DNA of 64,000 bases from Chloroflexota bacterium (GTDB taxonomy: Bacteria > Chloroflexota > UBA11872 > VXOZ01), in the NCBI GenBank assembly GCA_958295775.1, contig CATQHC010000009.1, forward strand, positions 558,001 to 622,000. The letters run 5' to 3'. A program made the position numbers and the translations under genes. Each line of letters begins with the position of its first letter. Position 1 is the stretch's first letter. Shown in pieces: positions 9,211 to 17,235 of the stretch. The notes under the pieces are model-generated. The model was not told the origin of the DNA and did not search any database. It was given only the letters and a program-made list of their open reading frames with translations.

Positions 9211-10626
9211 ATGGCAGAATCCTCATACGATGTCGTGATTATCGGCGGTGGGCCGGGGGGCTATCCGGCCGCTATTCGCGGCACGCAGCTTGGGCTGAAG
9301 ATAGCGGTGGTAGAGAAAGAAAAGCTCGGCGGCATTTGTCTCCACAAGGGCTGCATCCCAACGAAGGCGCTGCTCGAATCTGCCGAGCACTTGCACTATG
9401 CCCGCGACGAAAGCGAATCTTTCGGTATCATCGCCCCGGATGTCTCTTTCGACTACGCCAAGGTGCTCGCCCGCAAGTCCCACGTAATAGGGCAGCTCCA
9501 CAAAGGCATCCAGGGCCTATTGAAAAGAAATAAGATAGATGTCTACTTCGGCACCGGATCCTTAACGTCGCCGCAATCGGTGCACGTAGCAAGCAGTGAC
9601 GGCGGCCATGACCTCCGCGCGACAAACATCATCATCGCGACGGGCTCGCGCCCACGCAGCCTGCCTGGGCTGGCAATTGACGGCAAGGCCGTGATTAGCA
9701 GTGACCACGCACTCGAGCTAACGACACTGCCGGATTCCGCCATCATCCTGGGGGCGGGGGCGGTTGGCGTGGAGTGGGCCAGCCTGCTCCATGACTTCGG
9801 CGTGTCGGTGACGGTCGTTGAGGTCATGCCTACGCTGGTGCCGCTGGAAGACGCGGACATCGGCAAAGAACTCGGCCGCTCTTTCAAGCGGCGCGGCATC
9901 ACGGTCAAGACCGACGCAAAACTAATCGTTGACAGTGTAAAATCCGCCAAGGATTCCGTTACAGTCGCCATTGAAACGCAAGGCAAGCTGGAGTCCCTGC
10001 AGGCAGACAAATTGCTGGTTGCAGTGGGGCGTGCCGGCAATATCGAAGACTTGGGACTGGAAACTGTCGGCGTGACCGCGGAGCGGGGCGTCATTCCAGT
10101 TGACGGATACGGCCGCACGAATGTACCGCACGTCTACGCGATTGGCGACGTCGCCGGCGGATACTTGCTGGCCCACAAAGCCACTGCCGAAGGGCACGCC
10201 GCCGTGGAACACATCGCCGGCGAGGAGGCTTTCCCGCTCGATCCTACGCGGGTGCCGCGGGCCACGTACTGCCGCCCTGAAATCGCCAGCATCGGTCTCA
10301 CGGAGCAAGAGGCGAGCGAGCAAGACAAAGACGTGCAGATAGGTCGTTTTCCCTTTGCCGCGCTGGGTAAAGCGCTGATAAAGGGACAGACCGAGGGCTT
10401 TGTGAAGATGATTTGCGACGCGAAAACGGGTGAAATCCTGGGAACCCATGTCATCGGCCCCAATGCGACCGACATCGTCGCTGAGATGGGACTGGCCCAA
10501 CTGTTGGAGGCAACTCCGTTGGAAGTCGGCCTCAACATGCATCCCCATCCAACGCTGGCGGAAGCAATCATGGAAGCATCTTGGGACGTGAACCGCCGTG
10601 CGGTCCACGTCTTTCGCAGACGCTAG
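9211..10626 (+). CDS. lpdA: Dihydrolipoyl dehydrogenase (E3)
   Basis: The FAD flavoprotein that reoxidises dihydrolipoyl groups with NAD, serving PDH and possibly other 2-oxoacid or glycine systems. N-terminal FAD fold GGGPGGYPAAIR is followed by the redox disulfide GGICLHKGCIPTK (C43, C48), the NAD-binding GAGAVGVEWASLL, the second FAD motif YAIGDVAGGYLLAHKA and the C-terminal HPHPTLAE catalytic pair (H446, E451). At 471 residues it is full length. ATG 9211 follows AAGGAAAGG. It trails pdhC by 179 bases across a terminator-like hairpin, so expression may be partly independent. Confidence 0.96.
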   Translation: MAESSYDVVIIGGGPGGYPAAIRGTQLGLKIAVVEKEKLGGICLHKGCIPTKALLESAEHLHYARDESESFGIIAPDVSFDYAKVLARKSHVIGQLHKGIQGLLKRNKIDVYFGTGSLTSPQSVHVASSDGGHDLRATNIIIATGSRPRSLPGLAIDGKAVISSDHALELTTLPDSAIILGAGAVGVEWASLLHDFGVSVTVVEVMPTLVPLEDADIGKELGRSFKRRGITVKTDAKLIVDSVKSAKDSVTVAIETQGKLESLQADKLLVAVGRAGNIEDLGLETVGVTAERGVIPVDGYGRTNVPHVYAIGDVAGGYLLAHKATAEGHAAVEHIAGEEAFPLDPTRVPRATYCRPEIASIGLTEQEASEQDKDVQIGRFPFAALGKALIKGQTEGFVKMICDAKTGEILGTHVIGPNATDIVAEMGLAQLLEATPLEVGLNMHPHPTLAEAIMEASWDVNRRAVHVFRRR

Positions 10627-10685
10627 CAGCTATGAAGCCTACCTGAAATCGCAATCTTGGAAACGCAGTCTTGGAGCAAATAACT

Positions 10686-11588
10686 ATGGCGACAAGTTTC
10701 GACGTACGCGACCCAGCCTTCCTCAAGCTCGTGCCGCAAGACGCGGAACTCGAGCGCGTTGCGGGCGGCTTCAAGTTTACCGAAGGGCCGGTCTGGCGGG
10801 ACGACACCTTGCTGTTTAGCGATATTCCTAACAACCGGACCGTGCGCTGGCAGGAGTCGGAAGAAGGCTTCTCTGTCTCCACTTATCGCACACCTTCGGG
10901 CAACGCGAACGGCCTGACGCTGGATCGTGAAAGCCGCCTCATCTCGTGCGAACACTCAGCGCGCCGCGTGAGCCGCCAAGAAGCTGACGGCACCTATGTG
11001 ACTCTGGCCGATTCGTATCAAGGGAAAAGCCTCAACAGCCCCAACGACGTGGTTGTGCGTTCCGACGGCGCCATTTTCTTTACCGATCCTCCCTACGGCG
11101 TCGAGGACCTGGGGCTACAGCCGGACCTGGACTTCCGGGGTGTCTACATGATTACGACCGATGGCGCGCTACGGCTTTTGGTTGACGACTTCGACCGGCC
11201 GAACGGTCTCGCCTTCTCACCCGACGAGAAGACGCTCTATATCGACGACAGCCGGCGGCGCCACGTGCGCGCGTTCACGGTGCATGCTGACGGCGCGCTG
11301 ACGGACGGGCGGCTCTGGACGGACATGAACTCCTCCGATGCCGGCAGTCCCGACGGCATGAAGGTAGACCGCAACGGCAACGTCTATTGCACCGGTCCGG
11401 GCGGCATCTGGGTGATGAATCCGGCAGGCCACGTGTTAGGCCGGATCATCGGTGACGAACAGCCCGCAAACCTGGCCTGGGGTGATGGTGATTGGAGCGC
11501 TCTCTACGTGACTGCCCGCACGAGCCTCTACCGCATTCGTCTCAACACGACCGGCATTCCCGTGCCAATCTCACAAAGCAGGAATTGA
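10686..11588 (+). CDS. SMP-30/gluconolactonase family protein
   Basis: A six-bladed beta-propeller lactonase of the SMP-30/regucalcin/LRE type, expected to hydrolyse sugar lactones or related esters with one divalent metal. Family landmarks appear in order: FKFTEGPVW (metal-binding Glu), NSPNDVVVRSDG (Asn), RPNGLAFSPDEKTLYIDDS (Asn and catalytic Asp) and GSPDGMKVDRNGNVY. The track's TTG start is replaced by ATG 10686, which has GGAG 9 bases upstream, giving 300 residues. No signal peptide. It lies 59 bases after lpdA. It could supply the phosphogluconolactonase-like step missing from the nearby zwf cluster, but the usual substrates are unphosphorylated lactones, so this is speculative. Confidence 0.85.
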   Translation: MATSFDVRDPAFLKLVPQDAELERVAGGFKFTEGPVWRDDTLLFSDIPNNRTVRWQESEEGFSVSTYRTPSGNANGLTLDRESRLISCEHSARRVSRQEADGTYVTLADSYQGKSLNSPNDVVVRSDGAIFFTDPPYGVEDLGLQPDLDFRGVYMITTDGALRLLVDDFDRPNGLAFSPDEKTLYIDDSRRRHVRAFTVHADGALTDGRLWTDMNSSDAGSPDGMKVDRNGNVYCTGPGGIWVMNPAGHVLGRIIGDEQPANLAWGDGDWSALYVTARTSLYRIRLNTTGIPVPISQSRN

Positions 11589-11609
11589 TTGACGGCCGTC
11601 TGGTTACGC

Positions 11610-12049
11610 CTACTCCGCAAACGATCGCGAAAGACGCTCCCACTGCTTTGGGTCAATAACAGTCGAGGACGGCGCGGGCTGAACGCGGGCTTCTTCTAGC
11701 AAGTCAACAAACTGCTTCACTTGGTTGATGCCATCCTGTACCGAACCGTCCGGCTGCCAATTCTCATAGAAGTTCTGGTGTAGCGAGTGCGCCGCGTGGA
11801 AAAGCGAGCGCAGAACAGGAGTTTCCGCGTCGCGCGAGACTTGGTCTACGACATCGAAGAGCAGTCTATGCGAGTTGTGGTTCCAGCATCTGCTCGCGGC
11901 GACTGCCTTCACGGCATGCGCGGCTGCGCCCCAAGCTTTTTCTGAGGCCTGGAGCCGGTCGCCCTTATCGAATTCTTCCTGGGCCTGACGGACAAGCGAC
12001 GGCTAAGCGCCGCATAGTCATCCGCATTCGCTTGCTTGTAGTTCTCCAT
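11610..12049 (-). pseudogene. PaREP1/HEPN-like protein gene with a frameshift near codon 17
   Basis: The track shows only 11610..11912, but a strong start exists upstream: ATG 12049 preceded by AAGGAG at 8 bases, reading MENYKQANADDYAALSR. After about codon 16 the coding frame shifts by one base to continue VRQAQEEFDKGDRLQASEKA, then AWGAAAHAVKAVAASR and into the track ORF. The interval is 440 bases, one short of whole codons, so one inserted base would restore a 146-residue protein. The motif pattern resembles PaREP1 (HEPN-like, all-helical) proteins. Either a true pseudogene or a sequencing/assembly indel. Convergent with the SMP-30 gene, 21 bases apart. Confidence 0.75.
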
Positions 12050-12131
12050 TGAGTCATCTCCTTTTCTCACTATACCACTGAGCGTGTTACCATTCAGCGG
12101 CGCGCATCAGAAATTAGGAGAGAGATTACCG

Positions 12132-13031
12132 GTGTCTATGGGAGTAACACTCGTAACAGGAGCCACCGGACAACAGGGCGGTGCCGTGGCGCGCGCCTTG
12201 CTAGCCGCGGGACAGACCGTTCGCGCGCTCACGCGCGACTTTGCCCGCGCGGAGGCCCTCATCAACGCCGGGGCCCGCGTGGTGGTGGGCGACATGACCG
12301 ACCCGCAGCAGATGAAGCGAGCATTCCAAGGGGCTGAGGCCGCCTTTCTCATGGGCACGCCGTACGCCGCGGGGCCGGAGGCAGAGCGGCAGCAACTTGA
12401 GACCTGCATTGAGGCAGCGCGGGCGGCAGACATTACGCACGTCGTTTACTCGTCAGTGCAGCGCGCAGACGACCTAACCGGCGTGGCGCACTACGCGCAG
12501 AAACATCATGCCGAGCAGTGCCTCCAGGCAAGCGGGATTCCCTGGACGATCCTGCGGCCGGTCTTTTTCATGGACATCTTTGGCGCGGATGCGCTCGCGG
12601 GCAATCTGCTCGCGGGTCGGCTCCACGCCCCCATGCCGCCCCACATCAGCACGCAACTGGTCGCCGTGGACGACATCGGCCGCGCCGCCGCCGCCGTGCT
12701 CGCCGCGCCGGAATTGTGGGCGGGGAAAACCCTCGATCTCGCGGGCGACACGCGCACGTGGGCAGAAATCGCCCAGGACATCGGCGCAGCCATCGGGTGT
12801 ACGGTTGAGTTCCTGCCGCTGCCGCCGGAGTGGGTAGCCGAGAGTATGGGCGCAGACTACGCAGCCTATTACGATTGGCTGTGGCAGGAAGGCTTCACGG
12901 CGAACGTTGCGGGGATGGAGGAGGCTCTTGGCTTTCGGCCGAAAGAATTTGCTGCGTACCTTAGCGAAGCACATTGGGTGGTCGACCTGCGCATTGAGTT
13001 AGAGGTGCAACCGCCCAGCTCTTTCACCTAG
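12132..13031 (+). CDS. NmrA-like NAD(P)-binding oxidoreductase (atypical SDR)
   Basis: A single-domain Rossmann protein of the NmrA/HSCARG group, related to SDRs but usually acting as redox sensors or quinone/isoflavone-type reductases. The nucleotide-binding glycine motif GATGQQGGAVARALL lies at the N-terminus, followed by VVVGDMTD, VVYSSVQ and RPVFFMDIF. No canonical YxxxK catalytic pair is clear. GTG 12132 lies 11 bases after AGGAG; ATG 12138 is the alternative. About 299 residues, family-typical. It is divergent from the PaREP1-like gene with an 82-base shared upstream region. Confidence 0.85.
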   Translation: MSMGVTLVTGATGQQGGAVARALLAAGQTVRALTRDFARAEALINAGARVVVGDMTDPQQMKRAFQGAEAAFLMGTPYAAGPEAERQQLETCIEAARAADITHVVYSSVQRADDLTGVAHYAQKHHAEQCLQASGIPWTILRPVFFMDIFGADALAGNLLAGRLHAPMPPHISTQLVAVDDIGRAAAAVLAAPELWAGKTLDLAGDTRTWAEIAQDIGAAIGCTVEFLPLPPEWVAESMGADYAAYYDWLWQEGFTANVAGMEEALGFRPKEFAAYLSEAHWVVDLRIELEVQPPSSFT

Positions 13032-13050
13032 CGCACAACTTGCCAAGGAG

Positions 13051-13068
13051 TTGTCTCACTTGAGACAA
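13051..13068 (+). terminator. Short hairpin after the NmrA-like gene
   Basis: TTGTCTC and GAGACAA form a 7-bp stem with loop ACTT, 20 bases past the stop and followed by TATTG. Too short and poor in U to be a certain terminator. Confidence 0.4.
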
Positions 13069-13106
13069 TATTGCGCTCATCTTACCGTTACTGCTTAAGC
13101 AAGTCC

Positions 13107-13141
13107 TGTACTTAGCTTGTCGAAGTGCTCAGTACAAACGG
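13107..13141. repeat. Degenerate copy of the 33-bp palindromic repeat (family A)
   Basis: This contains the core AGCTTGTCGAAG, shared with the copies at 20861, 40649, 48414, 58680, 58831 and 60450. The outer arms TGTACT/AGTACA still form an inverted repeat. The 13032-13443 gap otherwise carries three more hairpins and no gene. Confidence 0.6.
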
Positions 13142-13217
13142 TAGGAAGGCCTGAATTGCGCTGGAATTAGAATACGAGACACCAAGCCACCGGCATAGAC
13201 GGCCTTATATTCTTTCG

Positions 13218-13235
13218 TTCCCGCTGGCGCGGGAA
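13218..13235. repeat. Hairpin repeat, TTCCCGC/GCGGGAA type (family C)
   Basis: TTCCCGC-TGGC-GCGGGAA forms a perfect 7-bp stem. Related ATTCC...GGAA hairpins occur at 15371, 36958 and 63658, always intergenic. Confidence 0.55.
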
Positions 13236-13306
13236 TCAATCTCTGCAGTGTCTCAGGATCCGGCCTGAATTGAGGAAGACGAGCGTGCGTCCTTGGCGCT
13301 AAACGT

Positions 13307-13334
13307 GTAGGGGCACGGCATGCCGTGCCCCTAC
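13307..13334. repeat. 28-bp perfect palindrome (family B, copy 1)
   Basis: The left arm GTAGGGGCACGGCA is followed by its exact reverse complement. A second copy at 48278 differs by a compensated pair (GACATGTC instead of GGCATGCC at the centre). Confidence 0.8.
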
Positions 13335-13443
13335 GTGTGACGCACACTTTCCGCAAGCAAACTCAGCTTCATAGACTCTCCATATGGGATTTTCGGCTTA
13401 TTGGCATACCTGTTGGCGCCAACCGGTCCGCCACAGAGGGATT

Positions 13444-15195
13444 TTACCCGCCTACTGCGAACTCTTCCGCCACCACGCGCGCATCGATGGACGCCTGCAA
13501 CGCACCGATTTGAGCCTGAGCGTGTGCAACGGCTTCTGCCAGCGGCACGAGGGTAAACTCCTTGTCGGTGCGAAGCTTGAGTTCCACTGATTCGTTCTTC
13601 AGCGTGCGGCGGCTGACCGTGAGGCGCAGCGGCATGCCCAAGAGATCCGCGTCGGTGAACTTAACCCCAGGGCTCTCGTTGCGGTCGTCGAATAGCACCG
13701 TAATCCCAGCCGCACCGAGATCGGCATACAATTGCTCCGCTGCCTGCATAACGGATTCGTCATTTTGATTCAGCACCACCAGATAGACCTGGAACGGCGC
13801 CACGGCAACCGGCCAGATCATGCCTCTCTCGTCGTGTGAGGCCTCGACAATCGCCGCCATGAGCCGTTCAACGCCAATGCCGTAGCAGCCCATCACCATG
13901 GGGTGCTGATCTCCGGCCTCGTCGCGGTATTGCGCCTTGAGCGCTGCCGCATACTTCGTGCCCAACTTGAAGATATTCCCCACCTCGATCGCGCGTTCCA
14001 AACGCACCGGCCCGCCACAATCCGGGCAAGGCGCGCCGTCATACGCGCTGGCAATATCAACCACCACGTCCGCTTCATAGTCACGGCCATGATTCACGTT
14101 GTACAGGTGGTAGCCCGCCTTATTTGCCCCGGCCACCAAGTTCGTAGATTGTGCCACCAGGTCGTCCACGACCACCTGCACGCCGCTTACGCCAAGCGGC
14201 GAGGCATAGCCGGGCACAATGCCGGCTTCATGTAGTTCAGCCTCGGTCGCGGGCCGCAGCGCCGTGGACTTCGTAGCGTTCGTGAGCTTGGTCTCGTTGA
14301 CTTCCATGTCGCCGCGCACTACCGCAAAGATCAGGCCCGCATCGCCCACGAAGAAGGCTGCTTTCGCGGTGCTGCTCTCCGGTATGTCCAGCAAGTCCGC
14401 CAACTCTGCGATTGTCTTCGTGTCAGGCGTTGCCACTTCCGCGAGCGGCTGTGGTTCCCCGCCGTCAATGACATCTTTGCGGAAAGTTGCGATCTGGCGG
14501 TTCGCGCTGAGACCGCACGCATCACAGAGCACCAGCGTATCCTCTCCGACCGGGGTGAGTGACATGAACTCGTGAGCCATCGTGCCGCCCATCATGCCCA
14601 CGTCGGAGTCCACTGAGATCACATCCAGCCCGCAGCGGCGGAAGATGTTGAAGTACGCCTGGTAGACCTCAGGATAGTAGCGGTCAAGGTCTTCCTGAGA
14701 AATGTGGGCGCTATACGCATCTTTCATGGTGAACTCGCGTAAACGAATGGCCCCGGCCCGGGGGCGGGGCTCATCGCGGAATTTTGTCTGGATTTGGTAG
14801 AGCATGACCGGCAGTTGGCGGTACGAGTGGACGTTGTAGCCGATGAGGCTGGTAATGACCTCCTCGTGGGTCATGGCCAGCACCAAATCGTGCTCCGCGC
14901 GGTCCTTGAGCCGCAGCAAGTCATCGCCGATGTCGTACCAGCGGCCTGACTGTTGCCAAATCTCGGCAGGCTGTACGACCGGCATTGTGAGCTCCTGCCC
15001 GCCGATGGCGTCCATTTCCTCGCGCAAGACCTGCTCGATCTTGGCTGCCACCCGCGTCCCGAGCGGGAGCAAGCTGTAGATGCCGGATGCGAGCTGGCGG
15101 ATGAAGCAGCCGCGCACCAGCAGTATGTGGTTGGGCACGTCTGCTTCCGCGGGATCGTCCCGCAATGTCTCACAAAGTAGCGTTGAACGTCTCAT
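13444..15195 (-). CDS. proS: Prolyl-tRNA synthetase, bacterial type with editing domain
   Basis: A class II aminoacyl-tRNA synthetase charging tRNA-Pro, 583 residues. The catalytic core starts at the N-terminus (GCFIRQLASGIYSLLPLG, then motif 2 region FRDEPRPRAGAIRLREFTMKD). A YbaK-like editing insertion runs from about 225 to 400 (SSTAKAAFFVG, VRGDMEVNETKL). Motif 3 GCYGIGVERLMAAI follows, then the anticodon-binding domain (VYLVVLNQN...FDDRNESPGVKFTDADLLG). ATG 15195 is the family-like start. The 308 bases upstream show no T-box. It lies downstream of zwf on the same strand but is probably a separate unit. Confidence 0.97.
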   Translation of the reverse strand: MRRSTLLCETLRDDPAEADVPNHILLVRGCFIRQLASGIYSLLPLGTRVAAKIEQVLREEMDAIGGQELTMPVVQPAEIWQQSGRWYDIGDDLLRLKDRAEHDLVLAMTHEEVITSLIGYNVHSYRQLPVMLYQIQTKFRDEPRPRAGAIRLREFTMKDAYSAHISQEDLDRYYPEVYQAYFNIFRRCGLDVISVDSDVGMMGGTMAHEFMSLTPVGEDTLVLCDACGLSANRQIATFRKDVIDGGEPQPLAEVATPDTKTIAELADLLDIPESSTAKAAFFVGDAGLIFAVVRGDMEVNETKLTNATKSTALRPATEAELHEAGIVPGYASPLGVSGVQVVVDDLVAQSTNLVAGANKAGYHLYNVNHGRDYEADVVVDIASAYDGAPCPDCGGPVRLERAIEVGNIFKLGTKYAAALKAQYRDEAGDQHPMVMGCYGIGVERLMAAIVEASHDERGMIWPVAVAPFQVYLVVLNQNDESVMQAAEQLYADLGAAGITVLFDDRNESPGVKFTDADLLGMPLRLTVSRRTLKNESVELKLRTDKEFTLVPLAEAVAHAQAQIGALQASIDARVVAEEFAVGG

Positions 15196-15370
15196 GATAG
15201 GGATAATGCTCCGCAGTCAGTTCAAATGGTTGGATAGGTCAATGACAATGCTGTCTCGGCGAGTGCTTTCAGTGTAGCAGAATCCGAGTGGCACGAACGT
15301 CAGGGCGTCTCTAGTCATGCAGCGCGGGGGGCTTGTCCCTCGCTTGGGGGGTGGGAGTTTGGCGGCGAAG

Positions 15371-15426
15371 AGAAGATGGATTCCGCGCCCCCGCGCGGGG
15401 GCGAACTTTCGCGAGAATGACGGAGG
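15371..15426. repeat. Intergenic hairpin repeats between zwf and proS (family C)
   Basis: The segment holds GATGGATTCC, a CGCCCCC-GCGC-GGGGGCG hairpin and GAGAATGACGG, an expanded form of the ATTCCCGC...GCGGGAATGAC repeats. Just before it, at about 15330, GGGGGGCTTGTCCCTCGCT resembles the hairpin at 55892. The 15196-15503 gap contains no gene I can support. Confidence 0.5.
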
Positions 15427-15503
15427 CTGCTGGCCAATTTCTATGGTAATGGCGGAAGCGGTTCGTCATCTTCATAACAAGAGGGAGATCGCAAAGCTGA
15501 TTG

Positions 15504-17051
15504 CTACGGCCGGCGCCAGGAGCGGCCGTCCATGGCGATCAGAGCATCGGCTTCCGGCGGCCCCCAGCTCCCGGCCTCGTAGTTCGGGAAGTTGCTCGCG
15601 GGGCTGGATTCCCACGCCTCGATGATGGGCGTGATCAAAGCCCAGGCGTATTCGATCCACTCTTTGTGGGCAAAGAGTGTGCGGTCACCCCGCAGTATGT
15701 CCAGCAGCAACGTTTCGTAGGCCGGCGGCGCCTCGCCGTTGAAGAGGGATTCATAGTCGAAATTCATGCTGACCTGATGCACCCGGATGGTCTGACCGGG
15801 AGACTTCACGCGGAATTGGAGCGAAAAACCTTCGTTAGGCTGCACGCGAATGACAATTGCATTGGGATTCAGGGCATCGGCAGGGGTTAGCCCGAAGAGC
15901 AAGTGGGGCACGCGCTTGAACTGAATGGCAATCTCGGTCACCTTCTTCGTCATGCTCTTGCCAGAGCGCAGATAGAATGGCACGCCCTCCCAGCGCCAGT
16001 TGTCAATATAGAGCTTCAGCGCGGCAAAAGTCTCGCGGTTAGAGTGCGGGTCGGTATTCTCCTCTTCGCGATACCCTTTGACGTATTCCCCACGGGCCCA
16101 GCCCGGACCGTATTGTCCGCGCACCGCCCACTGATCGATTTGCGTCAGTGGGATAGGGCGGGTTGCGCGCAAGACCTTGATCTTCTCCGCCCCGACCTCC
16201 TCGGCGTCGAACACCACCGGCGGATCCATAGCAACCAATGAATAGAGCTGCAGGAGATGATTTTGAAACATGTCGCGCATGGCGCCGGATTCTTCGTAGT
16301 ACCCGGCGCGGTGCTCTATGCCAATGCTTTCGGATGCCGTAATTTGCACGTGGTCCACGTAGCGGCGGTTCCAGAGCGGCTCGAAAATGTGGTTCGCCAA
16401 CCGGAAGACCAGGATGTTCTGCACCGTCTCCTTGCCGAGGTAATGGTCGATACGGTAGGTCTGAGTTTCGGCAAAGACGTTTGCGATCTGCGCGTTCAAA
16501 GTTTGGGCGGTGGCGAGATCGCGGCCAAACGGTTTCTCGATTACGACGCGCCGCCACGAGGAATTTTCCCCATTCGCTTGATGCAGGCCCACCGCGCCAA
16601 GTTGCTGAATAACGTCGGAATACACACTGGGCGGCGTGGAAAGATAGAAGACGTAGTTGCCGCCGCAGCTATGTTCGTCGGAGACCCTGCCCAGCAGCTC
16701 CGCAAGCTGCTCAAAGTCTTCCCGGCTGCCGTAGTTGCCGGAGATGTAGTGCAGACGTTGCGCGAAGTCCGCCCATGCTGTTCCATCAATTGTCATCGCG
16801 CCCGCGTATTCGCGTACGGCGGTTTCCATCTCTTCGCGAAAGACCGCGGTATTCCACTTGCTGCGGGAAAACCCGACGATGGCAAAGTCGTCAGGCAGGA
16901 GCCCACGTTGCTGCAAACTAAAGAGCGCGGGCACAATCATACGGCCCGTCAGATCGCCGGTAGCGCCAAAGATGACAATGGCGCACCCCTCCGGCACCCG
17001 CATTTGGGGCGATCTGTCCTCTAATTCGAAGGGTTGGGCGGCAAATTGCAT
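15504..17051 (-). CDS. zwf: Glucose-6-phosphate 1-dehydrogenase
   Basis: First enzyme of the oxidative pentose-phosphate pathway, oxidising glucose 6-phosphate to 6-phosphogluconolactone with NADP. The N-terminal coenzyme motif is GATGDLTGRMIVPAL. VVIEKPFGRDL follows, then the active-site RIDHYLGKETVQN (catalytic His) and the substrate-binding ESIGIEHRAGYYEESGA. 515 residues, normal length. It is the last gene of rpiB-tal-pgi-zwf on the minus strand, 184 bases after pgi. 6-Phosphogluconolactonase and 6-phosphogluconate dehydrogenase genes are not in the window. Confidence 0.97.
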   Translation of the reverse strand: MQFAAQPFELEDRSPQMRVPEGCAIVIFGATGDLTGRMIVPALFSLQQRGLLPDDFAIVGFSRSKWNTAVFREEMETAVREYAGAMTIDGTAWADFAQRLHYISGNYGSREDFEQLAELLGRVSDEHSCGGNYVFYLSTPPSVYSDVIQQLGAVGLHQANGENSSWRRVVIEKPFGRDLATAQTLNAQIANVFAETQTYRIDHYLGKETVQNILVFRLANHIFEPLWNRRYVDHVQITASESIGIEHRAGYYEESGAMRDMFQNHLLQLYSLVAMDPPVVFDAEEVGAEKIKVLRATRPIPLTQIDQWAVRGQYGPGWARGEYVKGYREEENTDPHSNRETFAALKLYIDNWRWEGVPFYLRSGKSMTKKVTEIAIQFKRVPHLLFGLTPADALNPNAIVIRVQPNEGFSLQFRVKSPGQTIRVHQVSMNFDYESLFNGEAPPAYETLLLDILRGDRTLFAHKEWIEYAWALITPIIEAWESSPASNFPNYEAGSWGPPEADALIAMDGRSWRRP

Positions 17052-17235
17052 TTGAGTCTCTTGCTCTTCAGCGCTTCAATCCACTTCTGCGCCACATTAT
17101 ACCGTGTGGCGCGAGGCGACCACCGGATCAGCCCGCAACGTGCGCGCTGCGGCACTTAACCTAAGTAGGATAGCAAATCTGGCGACAAATACAAGAGGAA
17201 TGCCCTGCCATACCCTTGACTACGCCGGCCAACGA

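Noticed and set aside
15196-15503. Possible T-box or other leader upstream of proS
   Set aside because: No T-box consensus or specifier-loop pattern seen; the gap is filled by repeats.
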